A stretch of 44,714 bases of DNA from positions 1-44,714 of the forward strand of contig DATIBT010000022.1 of the NCBI GenBank assembly GCA_035457345.1, read 5' to 3'. A program made the translations under genes and the position numbers. Origin of the DNA: DASTDY01 sp035457345. GTDB taxonomy: Bacteria; Patescibacteriota; Saccharimonadia; Saccharimonadales; EFPC-124. The notes under the pieces were generated by a model. That model was not told the DNA's origin. It worked only from the letters and a program-made list of their open reading frames with translations, and did not search any database. Shown piece after piece: positions 13,978-21,479 of this stretch. Every line of letters starts with the position of its first letter. Position 1 is the first letter of the stretch.

Positions 13978-15282
13978 CTAATGCCTGGTTAATTCTAGCT
14001 TTTCATGCTCACCGTTGATCACCAAAAAAAGATCAGGGCATGTCTTCTTGGCGTCTTGCGCAACAGGCAAAAGCCGTGCTGCCATCCGCTCGGCAATGAA
14101 GAGAGAGGTTGGGGGATCTCTGTGCTCACTAACAATACCTGTCTCTATTCGTTCTGGGTCACCGATATAACTAAGTTGGTCATTTCTGATTGGTGAAAAA
14201 TAACCCAAAATTTTGCACTGCTTTAGTAGTGCGGACGCTTCGTCAAAACTCAACTCTCTCGGGCTGGGACTATTGTTATTTGTAAATCCAACTGTGCCGC
14301 ATTTAACGTAAGCGTTTCTTGCGGTTACTCTTAAATCGTCAAAACTGATACCCTCCACCTTTCGAGTAATAGTAGTTTTAAAGGCCTCGGCATTAGAGTT
14401 GTCACGACGCCATATCGAAATTTCATTTCCGTTAACCATCACGCTATTAATTTGACAGTCGTTTATTAGTGACGTTACTTCGGCTTTGCCGACAATGCGA
14501 TTTCGCTCCCTGCCAGAGCTAAAAGATGTATAAGCGTACCACGCAGCAAGCCCCAAATACGCCATCGAGCCTACGACAAAAATTACACAGCCTACTATGG
14601 CAATCCCATTTTTCTGCCGAGTTCTTTTTAGGTATTTATATGCTACAACTAAATTTACGATACAGACAACAAGTCCAAAAATCATATAAGGAATTAGCAG
14701 AAGGGAGCCTAGGCCTATCCCCCCAGTATTACTGTTTACCACTATCATTGGATTCATAATGAGAACGCACGCCCACGGCAGAGCAATAGTATGAAGGTTC
14801 AGTATTGGCAAAATCATATATGACATTATCTTTTTAGGAGACTGTCTCTTTTTGTCCTCAGACTGCCCGAGAAGATTTTGGTTGAACACTAATAAAAAGA
14901 TCACTACCGCCAGAATGAGACTTGTCCAAAAGGTAGCGCACATAAGGAGCCGCCAGAGTTCCTGTACTGCATTAGAGCTTGATACCAAACTAAACGCTTC
15001 CGTCGATATGGAGGTGGTTTGCGGACCACTCCATCCCCACGCAAAAGCAAAAACAGCGAAAAGGAACCAGGCGGTATAGAAAATAATTCGTAGTGATTTG
15101 CCAAGATTATTCAACTTGCGCAATTTACCGAGGCAAACCTCAACGTAAATCGGAAGGTAGAGCAATACGATAAACGGCGGGAGGAATAGGTGGAAAAGCA
15201 GGTACGTCTTAGAAAACGTCAACGCAATTGCCATCCAGATAATTGCCACACCAGCCAAAATAATAGCGCGCCTATAATTCAT
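13978..15282 (-). CDS. Polytopic membrane protein with C-terminal ectodomain, 434 aa
   Basis: About eight TM helices (residues roughly 5-265) followed by a domain of about 165 residues outside the membrane with conserved-looking cysteines (INDCQINS; YVKCGTVGF; LKQCKILG; KKTCPDLF). The last TM section (CVIFVVGSMAYLGLAAWYAY) resembles the small membrane modules at 6510 and 7474, so this may be a fused version of that operon. TAACGT ending 6 nt before the ATG implies a leaderless transcript. No known family. Pairs with the similar-looking gene at 15489. Confidence 0.75.
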   Translation of the reverse strand: MNYRRAIILAGVAIIWMAIALTFSKTYLLFHLFLPPFIVLLYLPIYVEVCLGKLRKLNNLGKSLRIIFYTAWFLFAVFAFAWGWSGPQTTSISTEAFSLVSSSNAVQELWRLLMCATFWTSLILAVVIFLLVFNQNLLGQSEDKKRQSPKKIMSYMILPILNLHTIALPWACVLIMNPMIVVNSNTGGIGLGSLLLIPYMIFGLVVCIVNLVVAYKYLKRTRQKNGIAIVGCVIFVVGSMAYLGLAAWYAYTSFSSGRERNRIVGKAEVTSLINDCQINSVMVNGNEISIWRRDNSNAEAFKTTITRKVEGISFDDLRVTARNAYVKCGTVGFTNNNSPSPRELSFDEASALLKQCKILGYFSPIRNDQLSYIGDPERIETGIVSEHRDPPTSLFIAERMAARLLPVAQDAKKTCPDLFLVINGEHEKLELTRH

Positions 15283-15288
15283 GCGCTC

Positions 15289-15485
15289 ACGTTAGCACCA
15301 GTTGGCTCGAAAAGGAAGTGCTAAAGCTCAAGAGCCTGTCCTCGGAAAGCCCAAGAAGCCCAAGGCCAGTCCTTGGAATTAGTTTTCTATCTCATAGTAA
15401 AAACTTCTATAAAACATTCTGGGCCGATCCAAGGGCTGGCCTGAATTCGAGGACTCTGAATTCTCATCTTCGCGCCACCTCCATT
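15289..15485. other. Intergenic stretch with an imperfect inverted repeat
   Basis: AGGCCAGTCCTTGG (about 15361-15374) and its near-complement about 55 nt downstream (15429-15442, one mismatch) could fold into one hairpin. Related CCAAGG-type hairpins occur near 13690 and 16682. No gene is visible. Confidence 0.35.
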
Positions 15486-15488
15486 TGA

Positions 15489-16574
15489 CTATTGGATGTA
15501 ATACTTTGCCGATTCATTGCTGAGCGCCTTCACATCTGCTGGTCTAAAAGAGTTTAAGAGCTCAATTATTCCTTCCTGGCTTAGTACATCTTCGTCGGCG
15601 GTTATTTCGATATAAACACCGTCTATATTGCAGTAGGCCTCTCTTTGATCCCGTCCGCGGTTTTGGTAATACACTTCACACTGAGAGGATGTGCCGATTT
15701 TGACACACTCCTTTGTTGTCTCGCCGTCCAGAAAAGGTTTGTAGTCGTTGCATTTTAGAGGAGGGCTATAAGCGGGGAATAATTGCTCATTTATGTAAAA
15801 AGATTTCGCATTCACACGGGGCTTCCCCCATGGCTGTGTGCTATAGGTCATACTAAATAATGCTGGTGTGTCCATATAGGCACCGTGAGCATTAATGCTG
15901 ATTAGTAAGTAGCCCTCAGGCACCTTGCTGGGGGCGTAGATATTGAAAGGTAATTTCTTGGTCTCGGCGACGACTCGCTCATTCTCTTGGACATACCTTC
16001 TGCTCTTCATGTAATCATCTAATGGTCCTTTGAAGATGTACGGAGCGGCAATATAAAACGCCAAAAGCCCTACACATACGGCGACAGCCATATACCAACG
16101 CCATCTGGACAACCAGACGAAAAGATAAAAGTGTGCGACATAAGCGGTGCATGCAATAACGCCTGAGAGTGGCAAGGTGTATGGATTCGGACCTCCGACC
16201 TGCCCCGGTCCAAAAGTGCCTATCAATATTGAACCGAAGATAGATGCGGCGATGCCTGAGGAAGAAATTTCCAGGCTGGTGAGCCACGACGCTCTTGCAA
16301 CGAACCGCATCAGCAAAACCCCAACCATCCCTACAATAGTCACCGAACCGATAAACAGAATCATTAAGCCGCCGTTGTCTTGACTGCAAATAGTTTGGGC
16401 AAAAGGACAAACTAGGGTGGCGAGTGGCTGTGCGATAAATGGCGTCGCCGCCCAAGAGATGGCCGTTAAAACCGAGACCGCCAGGACTCTGAGAGCTTGC
16501 AGCTTTACATTGGAGGGCCGAGGTTCTTTTTCGACGTGCTTGCGCTCATGCATGGCTTTGCTTGTTGTTTGCAT
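15489..16574 (-). CDS. Polytopic membrane protein with C-terminal ectodomain, 361 aa
   Basis: A basic N-terminus, about five TM helices (residues roughly 28-185), then a C-terminal domain of about 170 residues with cysteines (LKCNDYKPFL; TKECVKIGTSSQCEVYY; AYCNIDG). The ectodomain contains VPEGYLLISINAHGAY and YIEITADEDVLSQEG, somewhat like domains that bind ligands outside the cell, but no family is recognised. TACCGT ends 6 nt before the ATG (leaderless layout), as in the neighbour at 13978. The two genes share strand, layout and promoter style and are each monocistronic. Confidence 0.75.
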   Translation of the reverse strand: MQTTSKAMHERKHVEKEPRPSNVKLQALRVLAVSVLTAISWAATPFIAQPLATLVCPFAQTICSQDNGGLMILFIGSVTIVGMVGVLLMRFVARASWLTSLEISSSGIAASIFGSILIGTFGPGQVGGPNPYTLPLSGVIACTAYVAHFYLFVWLSRWRWYMAVAVCVGLLAFYIAAPYIFKGPLDDYMKSRRYVQENERVVAETKKLPFNIYAPSKVPEGYLLISINAHGAYMDTPALFSMTYSTQPWGKPRVNAKSFYINEQLFPAYSPPLKCNDYKPFLDGETTKECVKIGTSSQCEVYYQNRGRDQREAYCNIDGVYIEITADEDVLSQEGIIELLNSFRPADVKALSNESAKYYIQ

Positions 16575-16759
16575 GGCATCACGGTAGCATTAGTTCCTTT
16601 GAAAAGCAAAGGCGTGGATAGGGTTGCAAGAATTATTTGGGAGGTAAGAATATTTTAATTATGAAATGATTTTTACTTATTCCCAAGGTCTGGTCTTGGA
16701 ATCTCATGGCTACTGCCCATTCCCGAGCTGAATACGTACGAGGCACCCGCGCCTTGCAA

Positions 16760-16855
16760 ACTGGCGCGGCAGGGGTGGGAGCTCCGAGATCGAAGATCTT
16801 CGTCCGAGCTCTCACCCCGGTGATCCAAAACTTATTATTGCGCTCCTCGCGAGCT
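16760..16855 (+). repeat. Dispersed hairpin element, copy B
   Basis: Stem arms 16772-16784 and 16806-16818 (13 bp, one G-U) enclose a second stem (AGATC/GATCT). The 3' flank CCGGTGATCCAAA and TTATTGCGCT matches copy A (10332). The remainder of 16575-16934 holds the -10 region (TACTAT, 16900-16905) of the next gene and nothing else recognised. Confidence 0.5.
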
Positions 16856-16934
16856 TATATAAATGTGTGTCCGCACCCTCCCACCCCGCCGGGCTATGCT
16901 ACTATGAAGCTAACACATATAAAGGAAGGCACAT

Positions 16935-17192
16935 ATGCCAGAAAATACCCCCCAAGCACCAACACCAAAACCAAACGAAAACTCGCTGTCGCGTCAAATT
17001 AACCGTGTGACTGCCTTAATTTTAGTGTTCTCTGCGATTCTCTTTGCGACTATTAGCATTTTGGCAATCTGGCAGGTCTTTGGCGACAATACTAGTGAGA
17101 TTGTGTGGCGCTCGCTCAGCAGTTTAGGGACCATCGCTCTCGCTGCGTTGGTTGTTAACGTTGGCACTAAGCTTATGGACGGACACAAATAG
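16935..17192 (+). CDS. Small two-TM membrane protein, 85 aa
   Basis: Pro/Asn/Lys-rich N-terminus (about 20 residues), TM1 (VTALILVFSAILFATISILA) and TM2 (SLGTIALAALVVNVG). AAGGAAG 7 nt upstream fixes the ATG. Short two-helix proteins of this type are frequent in small genomes and have no assigned role. The VOC gene starts 7 nt after its stop, so the two are probably cotranscribed. Confidence 0.7.
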   Translation: MPENTPQAPTPKPNENSLSRQINRVTALILVFSAILFATISILAIWQVFGDNTSEIVWRSLSSLGTIALAALVVNVGTKLMDGHK

Positions 17193-17199
17193 GGGACGT

Positions 17200-17568
17200 A
17201 TGGGCAGGGTAGCATTTGAATTGCCCGCAGACGATCTGGACCGCGCCGCAGCATTCTATAAAGAGTTATTTGGCTGGAGTGTGGAACAGTTGCCGTTTGA
17301 TAGTGCGGTCATTGATACAGACGGCAAGCCTGTTGATCCGAATAATAGCGCGGGTGTGTTTTCGAAGCGCAATGAGTTTGTAAAAGCACCCGTGCTGATT
17401 ATTTCGGTTGATGATATCGATGCTGCAATTAAAAAGGTAAAACCGGCTGGCGGCGAGATGTTGACCGAAAAGGAAAAGGTCGGTGACTTTGGCTACTCGG
17501 CGTATGCCAAGGATACTGAAGGAACGGTTTTTTGCCTTTGGCAACAGATTATGAAGGTGAGTAGCTAG
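17200..17568 (+). CDS. VOC (glyoxalase/bleomycin-resistance) family protein, 122 aa
   Basis: MGRVAFELPADDLDRAAAFY, KELFGWSVEQ and VDDIDAAIKKVKPAGGEML are the paired beta-alpha-beta-beta-beta signatures of the VOC fold; the C-terminal half ends with AYAKDTEGTVFCLWQ. Metal-ligand positions are only partly clear (the family usually uses His/Glu; this protein has Glu at residue 7). ATG 17200 is chosen over an upstream in-frame start that would overlap the previous gene. VOC proteins can be glyoxalases, dioxygenases or drug-binding proteins, so the reaction is unassigned. Confidence 0.85.
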   Translation: MGRVAFELPADDLDRAAAFYKELFGWSVEQLPFDSAVIDTDGKPVDPNNSAGVFSKRNEFVKAPVLIISVDDIDAAIKKVKPAGGEMLTEKEKVGDFGYSAYAKDTEGTVFCLWQQIMKVSS

Positions 17569-17593
17569 CAGTCTGACCGATTTAAGCACGGTC

Positions 17594-17620
17594 TTGACCT
17601 ATACCCCCACGGGGTATAGG
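17594..17620 (+). promoter_or_regulatory. Probable CsoR operator over the operon promoter
   Basis: CCTATACCCC (17598-17607), a 3-nt spacer and GGGGTATAGG (17611-17620) form a perfect 10+10 palindrome of the TATACCCC-GGGGTATA type bound by CsoR repressors. It overlaps a TTGACC -35 box (17594-17599) upstream of the DUF4396-CsoR-DUF305 operon, implying autorepression relieved by copper(I). Confidence 0.8.
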
Positions 17621-17688
17621 CTTACAGTATATGGCGCCGTCATACTGCCGGGATATTTTGGGTAACCGCAAGGAACGGAGGGAGTGAG

Positions 17689-18159
17689 ATGCAACAATCA
17701 ATAAACCAAACAGCGGTTAGCGCCACTCTCCACTGTCTTACCGGGTGTGCTATGGGTGAGGTGTTGGGGTTAGTGATTGGCGAATCGTTTGGTTGGTCAA
17801 ACGTCCAGACTATTATTCTTTCTGTTGCGCTGGCTTTTGTGTTCGGCTATACGTTATCAATTCTGCCGCTATTGAAAGCGCGCATGGCACTGGGCGCAGC
17901 GCTGAGTTTGGTTTTGGCGGCCGACACTCTTTCTATTATTACTATGGAACTGGTCGATAATGCGGTTATGGCTTTGGTGCCTGGGGCAATGGAAGCTGGG
18001 CTGGTTAACCCTCTGTTCTGGACGAGCATGTCAGTGGCTTTGGCGGCGGCGTTTGTTGCGGCCTTCCCTGTTAATCGCTACTTATTACTGCGTGGCAAGG
18101 GACATGCGCTTATGCACCATGCTCACGATCAATGGAGTAAAGAAATGCACCATCAGTAG
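17689..18159 (+). CDS. DUF4396 membrane protein, 156 aa
   Basis: The signature LHCLTGCAMGEVLGLVIGE with paired cysteines is followed by three to four TM helices (TIILSVALAFVFGYTLSILP and others). The C-terminus is His-rich (HALMHHAHDQWSKEMHHQ), consistent with metal binding. DUF4396 proteins are commonly found with copper-response genes; transport activity is not proven. Strong Shine-Dalgarno GGAGGGAG. First gene of the CsoR operon. Confidence 0.85.
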   Translation: MQQSINQTAVSATLHCLTGCAMGEVLGLVIGESFGWSNVQTIILSVALAFVFGYTLSILPLLKARMALGAALSLVLAADTLSIITMELVDNAVMALVPGAMEAGLVNPLFWTSMSVALAAAFVAAFPVNRYLLLRGKGHALMHHAHDQWSKEMHHQ

Positions 18160-18168
18160 GAGAGCATT

Positions 18169-18453
18169 ATGCAGTATTACGGCTACCATACTAATAAAGA
18201 ACAATTACTTAAGCGCTTGAAGCGGGCAGAGGGGCAGGTACGGGGCATTGCCCGCATGATTGAAGACGACAAGTATTGCATAGATATTTTGACTCAGGTC
18301 AGTGCAGCTCAAGCTGCCTTAAACAAGGTGGCGCTCGAACTGGTACGCGACCACAGTAAGCACTGCCTGGCCGATGCTAGCCTAACAGCCGATGATAGGG
18401 CAGTCAAAGCGGATGAATTAGTAACGGCCGTCGGAAGGTTATTGTCAAAGTAA
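18169..18453 (+). CDS. csoR: CsoR-family copper-sensing repressor, 94 aa
   Basis: All-helical DUF156 protein with LLKRLKRAEGQVRGIARMIE and the Cu(I) ligands Cys37, His62 and Cys66 (YCIDIL; DHSKHC), the C-H-C set of true copper sensors. Binds the operator at 17598-17620 as a tetramer and releases it when copper binds. Length is normal. Shine-Dalgarno AGGAGAG; 9 nt after the DUF4396 stop and 9 nt before the DUF305 gene. Confidence 0.92.
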   Translation: MQYYGYHTNKEQLLKRLKRAEGQVRGIARMIEDDKYCIDILTQVSAAQAALNKVALELVRDHSKHCLADASLTADDRAVKADELVTAVGRLLSK

Positions 18454-18462
18454 AGGGGGCAT

Positions 18463-18819
18463 ATGGAAAGCAAATCACTACTATTTGGAATTATCGGATT
18501 CATAGCAGGAGGGCTTATTGTTTCAATTGCTGCTACAACGTTCGAGAAGCCAAAGGATACCATGCCGAGCAGTATGGTCAGTTCGCTAGAGGGTAAGGCA
18601 GGTGACGATTTTGATAGTACTTTTATAAGTGGCATGATTGCTCATCACCAAGAAGCAATTGACATGGCTCGCTTGGCAGACGGGCAGGCTAAACACCAAG
18701 AAATAAAGGATCTATCGAAGGCTATTATAGGCGCTCAGCAGAAAGAGATTGATGCCATGAAGCAATGGCGGATAGAGTGGGGGTACGATAGTGCGTCATC
18801 TGAGAGTATGCATCATTAG
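18463..18819 (+). CDS. DUF305 protein, membrane-anchored, 118 aa
   Basis: An N-terminal TM (SLLFGIIGFIAGGLIVSIAA) anchors an extracytoplasmic DUF305 domain: DFDSTFISGMIAHHQEAIDM, the conserved di-histidine box, then SKAIIGAQQKEIDAMKQW. The C-terminus ends with MHH. DUF305 proteins are ferritin-like four-helix proteins often found in copper-resistance operons. Here no P1-type ATPase, CopZ or multicopper oxidase is adjacent, so the response would be binding rather than export. Confidence 0.9.
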   Translation: MESKSLLFGIIGFIAGGLIVSIAATTFEKPKDTMPSSMVSSLEGKAGDDFDSTFISGMIAHHQEAIDMARLADGQAKHQEIKDLSKAIIGAQQKEIDAMKQWRIEWGYDSASSESMHH

Positions 18820-18883
18820 ATAAAGCTCTGAGCCGGGTAGTAAATTTTGGCAAATAAAAAATCCTCTAAGAGGACAAGCGAGT

Positions 18884-18897
18884 TTAACAGAGTAGAG
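18884..18897 (+). repeat. Left arm of 14-bp inverted repeat around the gene at 18946
   Basis: TTAACAGAGTAGAG here; its exact reverse complement is at 19302-19315, 431 nt away end to end. The pair encloses a GC-rich orphan gene with its hairpin. Confidence 0.7.
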
Positions 18898-18902
18898 CCC
18901 CA

Positions 18903-18936
18903 GGGGGCGCGGCACCAGTACGGTGCGCACGCCCCC
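18903..18936 (-). terminator. Two-part GC hairpin after minus-strand orphan gene
   Basis: GGGGGCG pairs with CGCCCCC and inside it GCACC with GGTGC. Located directly downstream of the gene at 18946-19278. No U tract on the minus strand. Confidence 0.6.
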
Positions 18937-18945
18937 TTTGGCGGG

Positions 18946-19278
18946 TCAGTCCTCGAAGCCAAACGTTTCCATGTGTCGGTACATGGCAACGATCAGGGAG
19001 GCGGTCGCGAAGTCGCGGCCACCTGGCCACTCGCGCAGGGCTTCGAGGACGTTGAAGAAGGCCTGCGTGCGCTCACCGGTGTCGATGATGGCGTCACGCC
19101 CCTGGAGCCTCGTGGTACGGCACGCCTCGTCGGCGGCGCTGAAGACCGTGCCGTCGAAAAGCCAGGGCTCGCACTCGCCGTCACGCGTCCAGTTGGTCGC
19201 GTTGAGGTGGTCGCCCTCGAACATCTTGCTGACGATTCCGTCAACGAGCTCCAGCTCGCTAGCCGTAACCATGGTCAT
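18946..19278 (-). CDS. Orphan protein, 110 aa, inside an inverted repeat
   Basis: Unrecognised. Acidic and soluble, with about two helices at each end (ASELELVDGIVSKMFEG; TQAFFNVLEALREW) and a central NWTRDGECEPWLFDGTVF. GAGGAGG precedes the ATG. GC content is clearly higher than the flanking kinase and copper operon. The perfect inverted repeat at its borders and its GC bias suggest a unit that arrived by itself. Confidence 0.65.
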   Translation of the reverse strand: MTMVTASELELVDGIVSKMFEGDHLNATNWTRDGECEPWLFDGTVFSAADEACRTTRLQGRDAIIDTGERTQAFFNVLEALREWPGGRDFATASLIVAMYRHMETFGFED

Positions 19279-19301
19279 TTATAGCCTCCTCAGGCTGTAC
19301 A

Positions 19302-19315
19302 CTCTACTCTGTTAA
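19302..19315 (-). repeat. Right arm of 14-bp inverted repeat
   Basis: CTCTACTCTGTTAA, exact reverse complement of 18884-18897. On the minus strand it overlaps the region where the promoter of the enclosed gene should lie, so it could alternatively be a regulatory half-site. Confidence 0.7.
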
Positions 19316-19454
19316 GGGACTTGCCAGTATCGCCGACAAGTTTATATAAAATAACATAAAAAATATTAAAAGTCAATTATCTGGTTTGGTAAGCGCGGGT
19401 TTTGTCATTTTTTAAAACACAAGTAACGAGCTAATGCTATACTGTAGGCAAGCT

Positions 19455-21296
19455 ATGAGGATCCGATTTTTACGCGGGTTTACCGGAATTATAACGGCGG
19501 CGATTGTGCTTGCTGTCTCTTTTGGCGTTTCCGTGCACGCACAACCATACGGTTCGGGGCCGTATGGGGCATGCAAGGTCGATGTTGGCTGCAAAACACC
19601 AGAGATTGTCACCACTAACTCCGGCTTGGAAGTTTCTATTAATCTGACCGACGGTCAGGTGCTGCCGCTTGGCACGTATACACTTATTATTACGCCGCTT
19701 AACGGCCAAGGCAGAACGTTTGCCAGGGTTGAGTTTTACCTCGATGGCAGCTTAGTGAGTACCTTTACTCCCGGCGAAGACGGCACGGCAGCGTATCCCT
19801 GGAATACAGCCAAAGATAAGGGGACCAAGGTTAAGATTGTTATTTTCGATGCCGATAACTCTTCTGTTACCAAAGAATTTACCATTTCTATCAGTACCAT
19901 TCCCGGTACGGGCAATGGGGTGAATCAGCTGCCAAACACGAGCGGCGGCGGGGCGGCAAACGGGAGTGGACCAATAGACCAGGTGGTGGGGGCGCTACAA
20001 AGTGTCGTTAAGGCTTTGCCGGCTCCGGTGGCGGCAAGCATCCCTTACCTCCTATTACTGGCCTTATTTATATTGGTTGCCATGTTGCTATGGCAGGCGC
20101 AGCGTGAAGCCCAGCTCGCCAAACGTTTGCGGCTTTCTGTTGAGCGAGCCAAGCAACTCGCAGAGGAAAAAGACGGGTTTATTGAGCTCGCTTCACATTA
20201 TTTGCGTACGCCCCTCACGCTCATAAAGGGCGGCGTGGATTTTTTGGGAACAGTGCAACCCGCCGTTGATAAGACGTTGGTGGATGGGCTGTTAGCCTCT
20301 AGTAATATGTTCGGGGAAGAAATTGAACGCTTGTTATCTAGGGCGACCAATGATCAGCGTCTGGCAGCAATCCAGTCTGTTTCAACGATGCCTGCGCCCA
20401 AACCATTTTGGCAATTGCCGCTTTTCTGGGCGCCACTCACCGCGGTGGCCGTACTTGCCGTGGGTGTAAATGCGCTTATGGCGAGCATTGGTAAGAGCGC
20501 CTCTGCAGTTAATGTACTGACGCAGCTCAGTTTCTTCGTGGCGCTTGGCATAGGGTTATTTATTGCGGTGCGAACCAAACAAGCGCAGGCCCGCGACACA
20601 GTGACCGCCCAGCAGCAGCAAGACCAGCAGGCTGCAATAGATGAAGCCCGCAACAGCTTAATACGCGAGGCTGCCACGGTGCTTGCGCAAAAACTAGATG
20701 CAATTAGGAGCTACCTACCGCGGATTCCCGAAGGTCAAGCTAAGCGTTTTGTGCTCGATGGCGTGAGCCGCATTGGCCAGGTGCTTGAACGCTTTAGCGC
20801 CACGGCTACTGTCATTCCGCCGGTGACCGCCATGAATTTTCAATCGTTCAGCTTTAGTGCATTGCTTTCACAGGCACAGGCCAAGGTTATGGACGCCGCG
20901 TATCAAAAGCATGTCACTATTGTGCCCAGTGCTATCAATGATGTAACATTCGCCAGCCAGCAACCGTCGTGGTTGGTGCAAGTTTTGAGTTCTCTACTAG
21001 ATAATGCCGTTGCTTATAGCAAAGAAAACTCGCAGGTCGAAGTTGATGGTGCGGTTCGAGGAGGCGTTGGCTTTTTAAAGGTGGTAGACCATGGTGCCGG
21101 CATTCCGGCAGATAAGGTAGCGGAGCTCTTCCAGCCCTTTTCCAAAGCCGAGGGAGCTATGCAGTTTGATCACCCAGGACTGGGCTTAAGTTTATATTTG
21201 GATCGTCTGCTTGTTGGTGCGCTAGGGGGTGAAATGCACATAGAATCCCAACCAAATCACGGCACCACCGTGACGGTAAGCTTTCCGGTACAGTAG
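19455..21296 (+). CDS. Membrane sensor histidine kinase, 613 aa
   Basis: ATG 19455 gives a signal peptide (RFLRGFTGIITAAIVLAVSF, AQP). The extracellular part (about 30-190) is beta-rich and Ig-like, with a cysteine pair (GACKVDVGCK). TM about 197-214 leads to a helix, then the HisKA box IELASHYLRTPLTLIKG (His248). Unusually, two further TM helices (about 317-368) follow, then a second helical region (EAATVLAQKLDAIRSYLPRI) and an ATPase domain with N-box SLLDNAVAYS, G1 DHGAGIP and G2 GLGLSLYL. No response regulator is adjacent. TATACT lies 11 nt before the ATG. Confidence 0.88.
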   Translation: MRIRFLRGFTGIITAAIVLAVSFGVSVHAQPYGSGPYGACKVDVGCKTPEIVTTNSGLEVSINLTDGQVLPLGTYTLIITPLNGQGRTFARVEFYLDGSLVSTFTPGEDGTAAYPWNTAKDKGTKVKIVIFDADNSSVTKEFTISISTIPGTGNGVNQLPNTSGGGAANGSGPIDQVVGALQSVVKALPAPVAASIPYLLLLALFILVAMLLWQAQREAQLAKRLRLSVERAKQLAEEKDGFIELASHYLRTPLTLIKGGVDFLGTVQPAVDKTLVDGLLASSNMFGEEIERLLSRATNDQRLAAIQSVSTMPAPKPFWQLPLFWAPLTAVAVLAVGVNALMASIGKSASAVNVLTQLSFFVALGIGLFIAVRTKQAQARDTVTAQQQQDQQAAIDEARNSLIREAATVLAQKLDAIRSYLPRIPEGQAKRFVLDGVSRIGQVLERFSATATVIPPVTAMNFQSFSFSALLSQAQAKVMDAAYQKHVTIVPSAINDVTFASQQPSWLVQVLSSLLDNAVAYSKENSQVEVDGAVRGGVGFLKVVDHGAGIPADKVAELFQPFSKAEGAMQFDHPGLGLSLYLDRLLVGALGGEMHIESQPNHGTTVTVSFPVQ

Positions 21297-21316
21297 CGGA
21301 CACGCCGTTACTTGGG

Positions 21317-21322
21317 TATAAT
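21317..21322 (+). promoter_or_regulatory. TATAAT -10 box of the truncated tRNA-Cys/repeat unit
   Basis: Located 10 nt before the tRNA-Cys fragment. The intact tRNA-Cys has its own TATAAT at 21465-21470, 9 nt before it, so promoter spacing is duplicated along with the tRNA start. Confidence 0.6.
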
Positions 21323-21332
21323 GGCTGGATAT

Positions 21333-21350
21333 GGCACCATGGCGGAGTGG
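21333..21350 (+). pseudogene. 5' fragment of tRNA-Cys ending after D-loop G19
   Basis: 18 nt matching the start of the intact tRNA-Cys at 21480 with one change (A for T at nucleotide 7), cut after the D-loop GG. The structured repeat follows directly. Start-to-start distance to the intact gene is 147 nt, identical to the tRNA-Phe case. Confidence 0.9.
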
Positions 21351-21424
21351 CGTAAGCTGCCTGTGGCAGGTTACGTTTTCATTGCTTGGCCGAGTCTGGA
21401 GCGGCTTGCCGCGAAGGCGAGCAG
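21351..21424 (+). repeat. Structured repeat, copy 2 (with tRNA-Cys fragment)
   Basis: First stem 21351-21361/21365-21375 (loop TGT, one G-G mismatch), middle element with GGCC, third stem 21401-21412 (GCGG-CTTG-CCGC) and tail GAAGGCGAGCAG. 74 nt, same as copy 1. The middle stem is weaker here. Confidence 0.8.
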
Positions 21425-21479
21425 ATATGACGCAAGAGGTGCATCGCACTGAGGTGGAGTAAGGTATAATCTTGTTTAT

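Noticed and set aside
15443..15485. tRNA-like 3' end text (TTCGAGGACTCT... CGCGCCACC)
   Set aside because: Considered as the far attachment site of the tRNA-Phe island, but it does not match the tRNA-Phe 3' end well enough and forms no T-arm.
18847..19315. Two plus-strand ORFs opposite the gene at 18946
   Set aside because: No ribosome site, run through the inverted repeat and hairpin; the minus-strand frame has a strong Shine-Dalgarno and terminator-like hairpin.
21222..21449. Minus-strand ORF sharing SARLRGKPLQTRPS with the ORF at 5324
   Set aside because: The shared peptide only reflects the conserved RNA repeat read backwards; no start signal, and copy 3 does not keep the reading frame.
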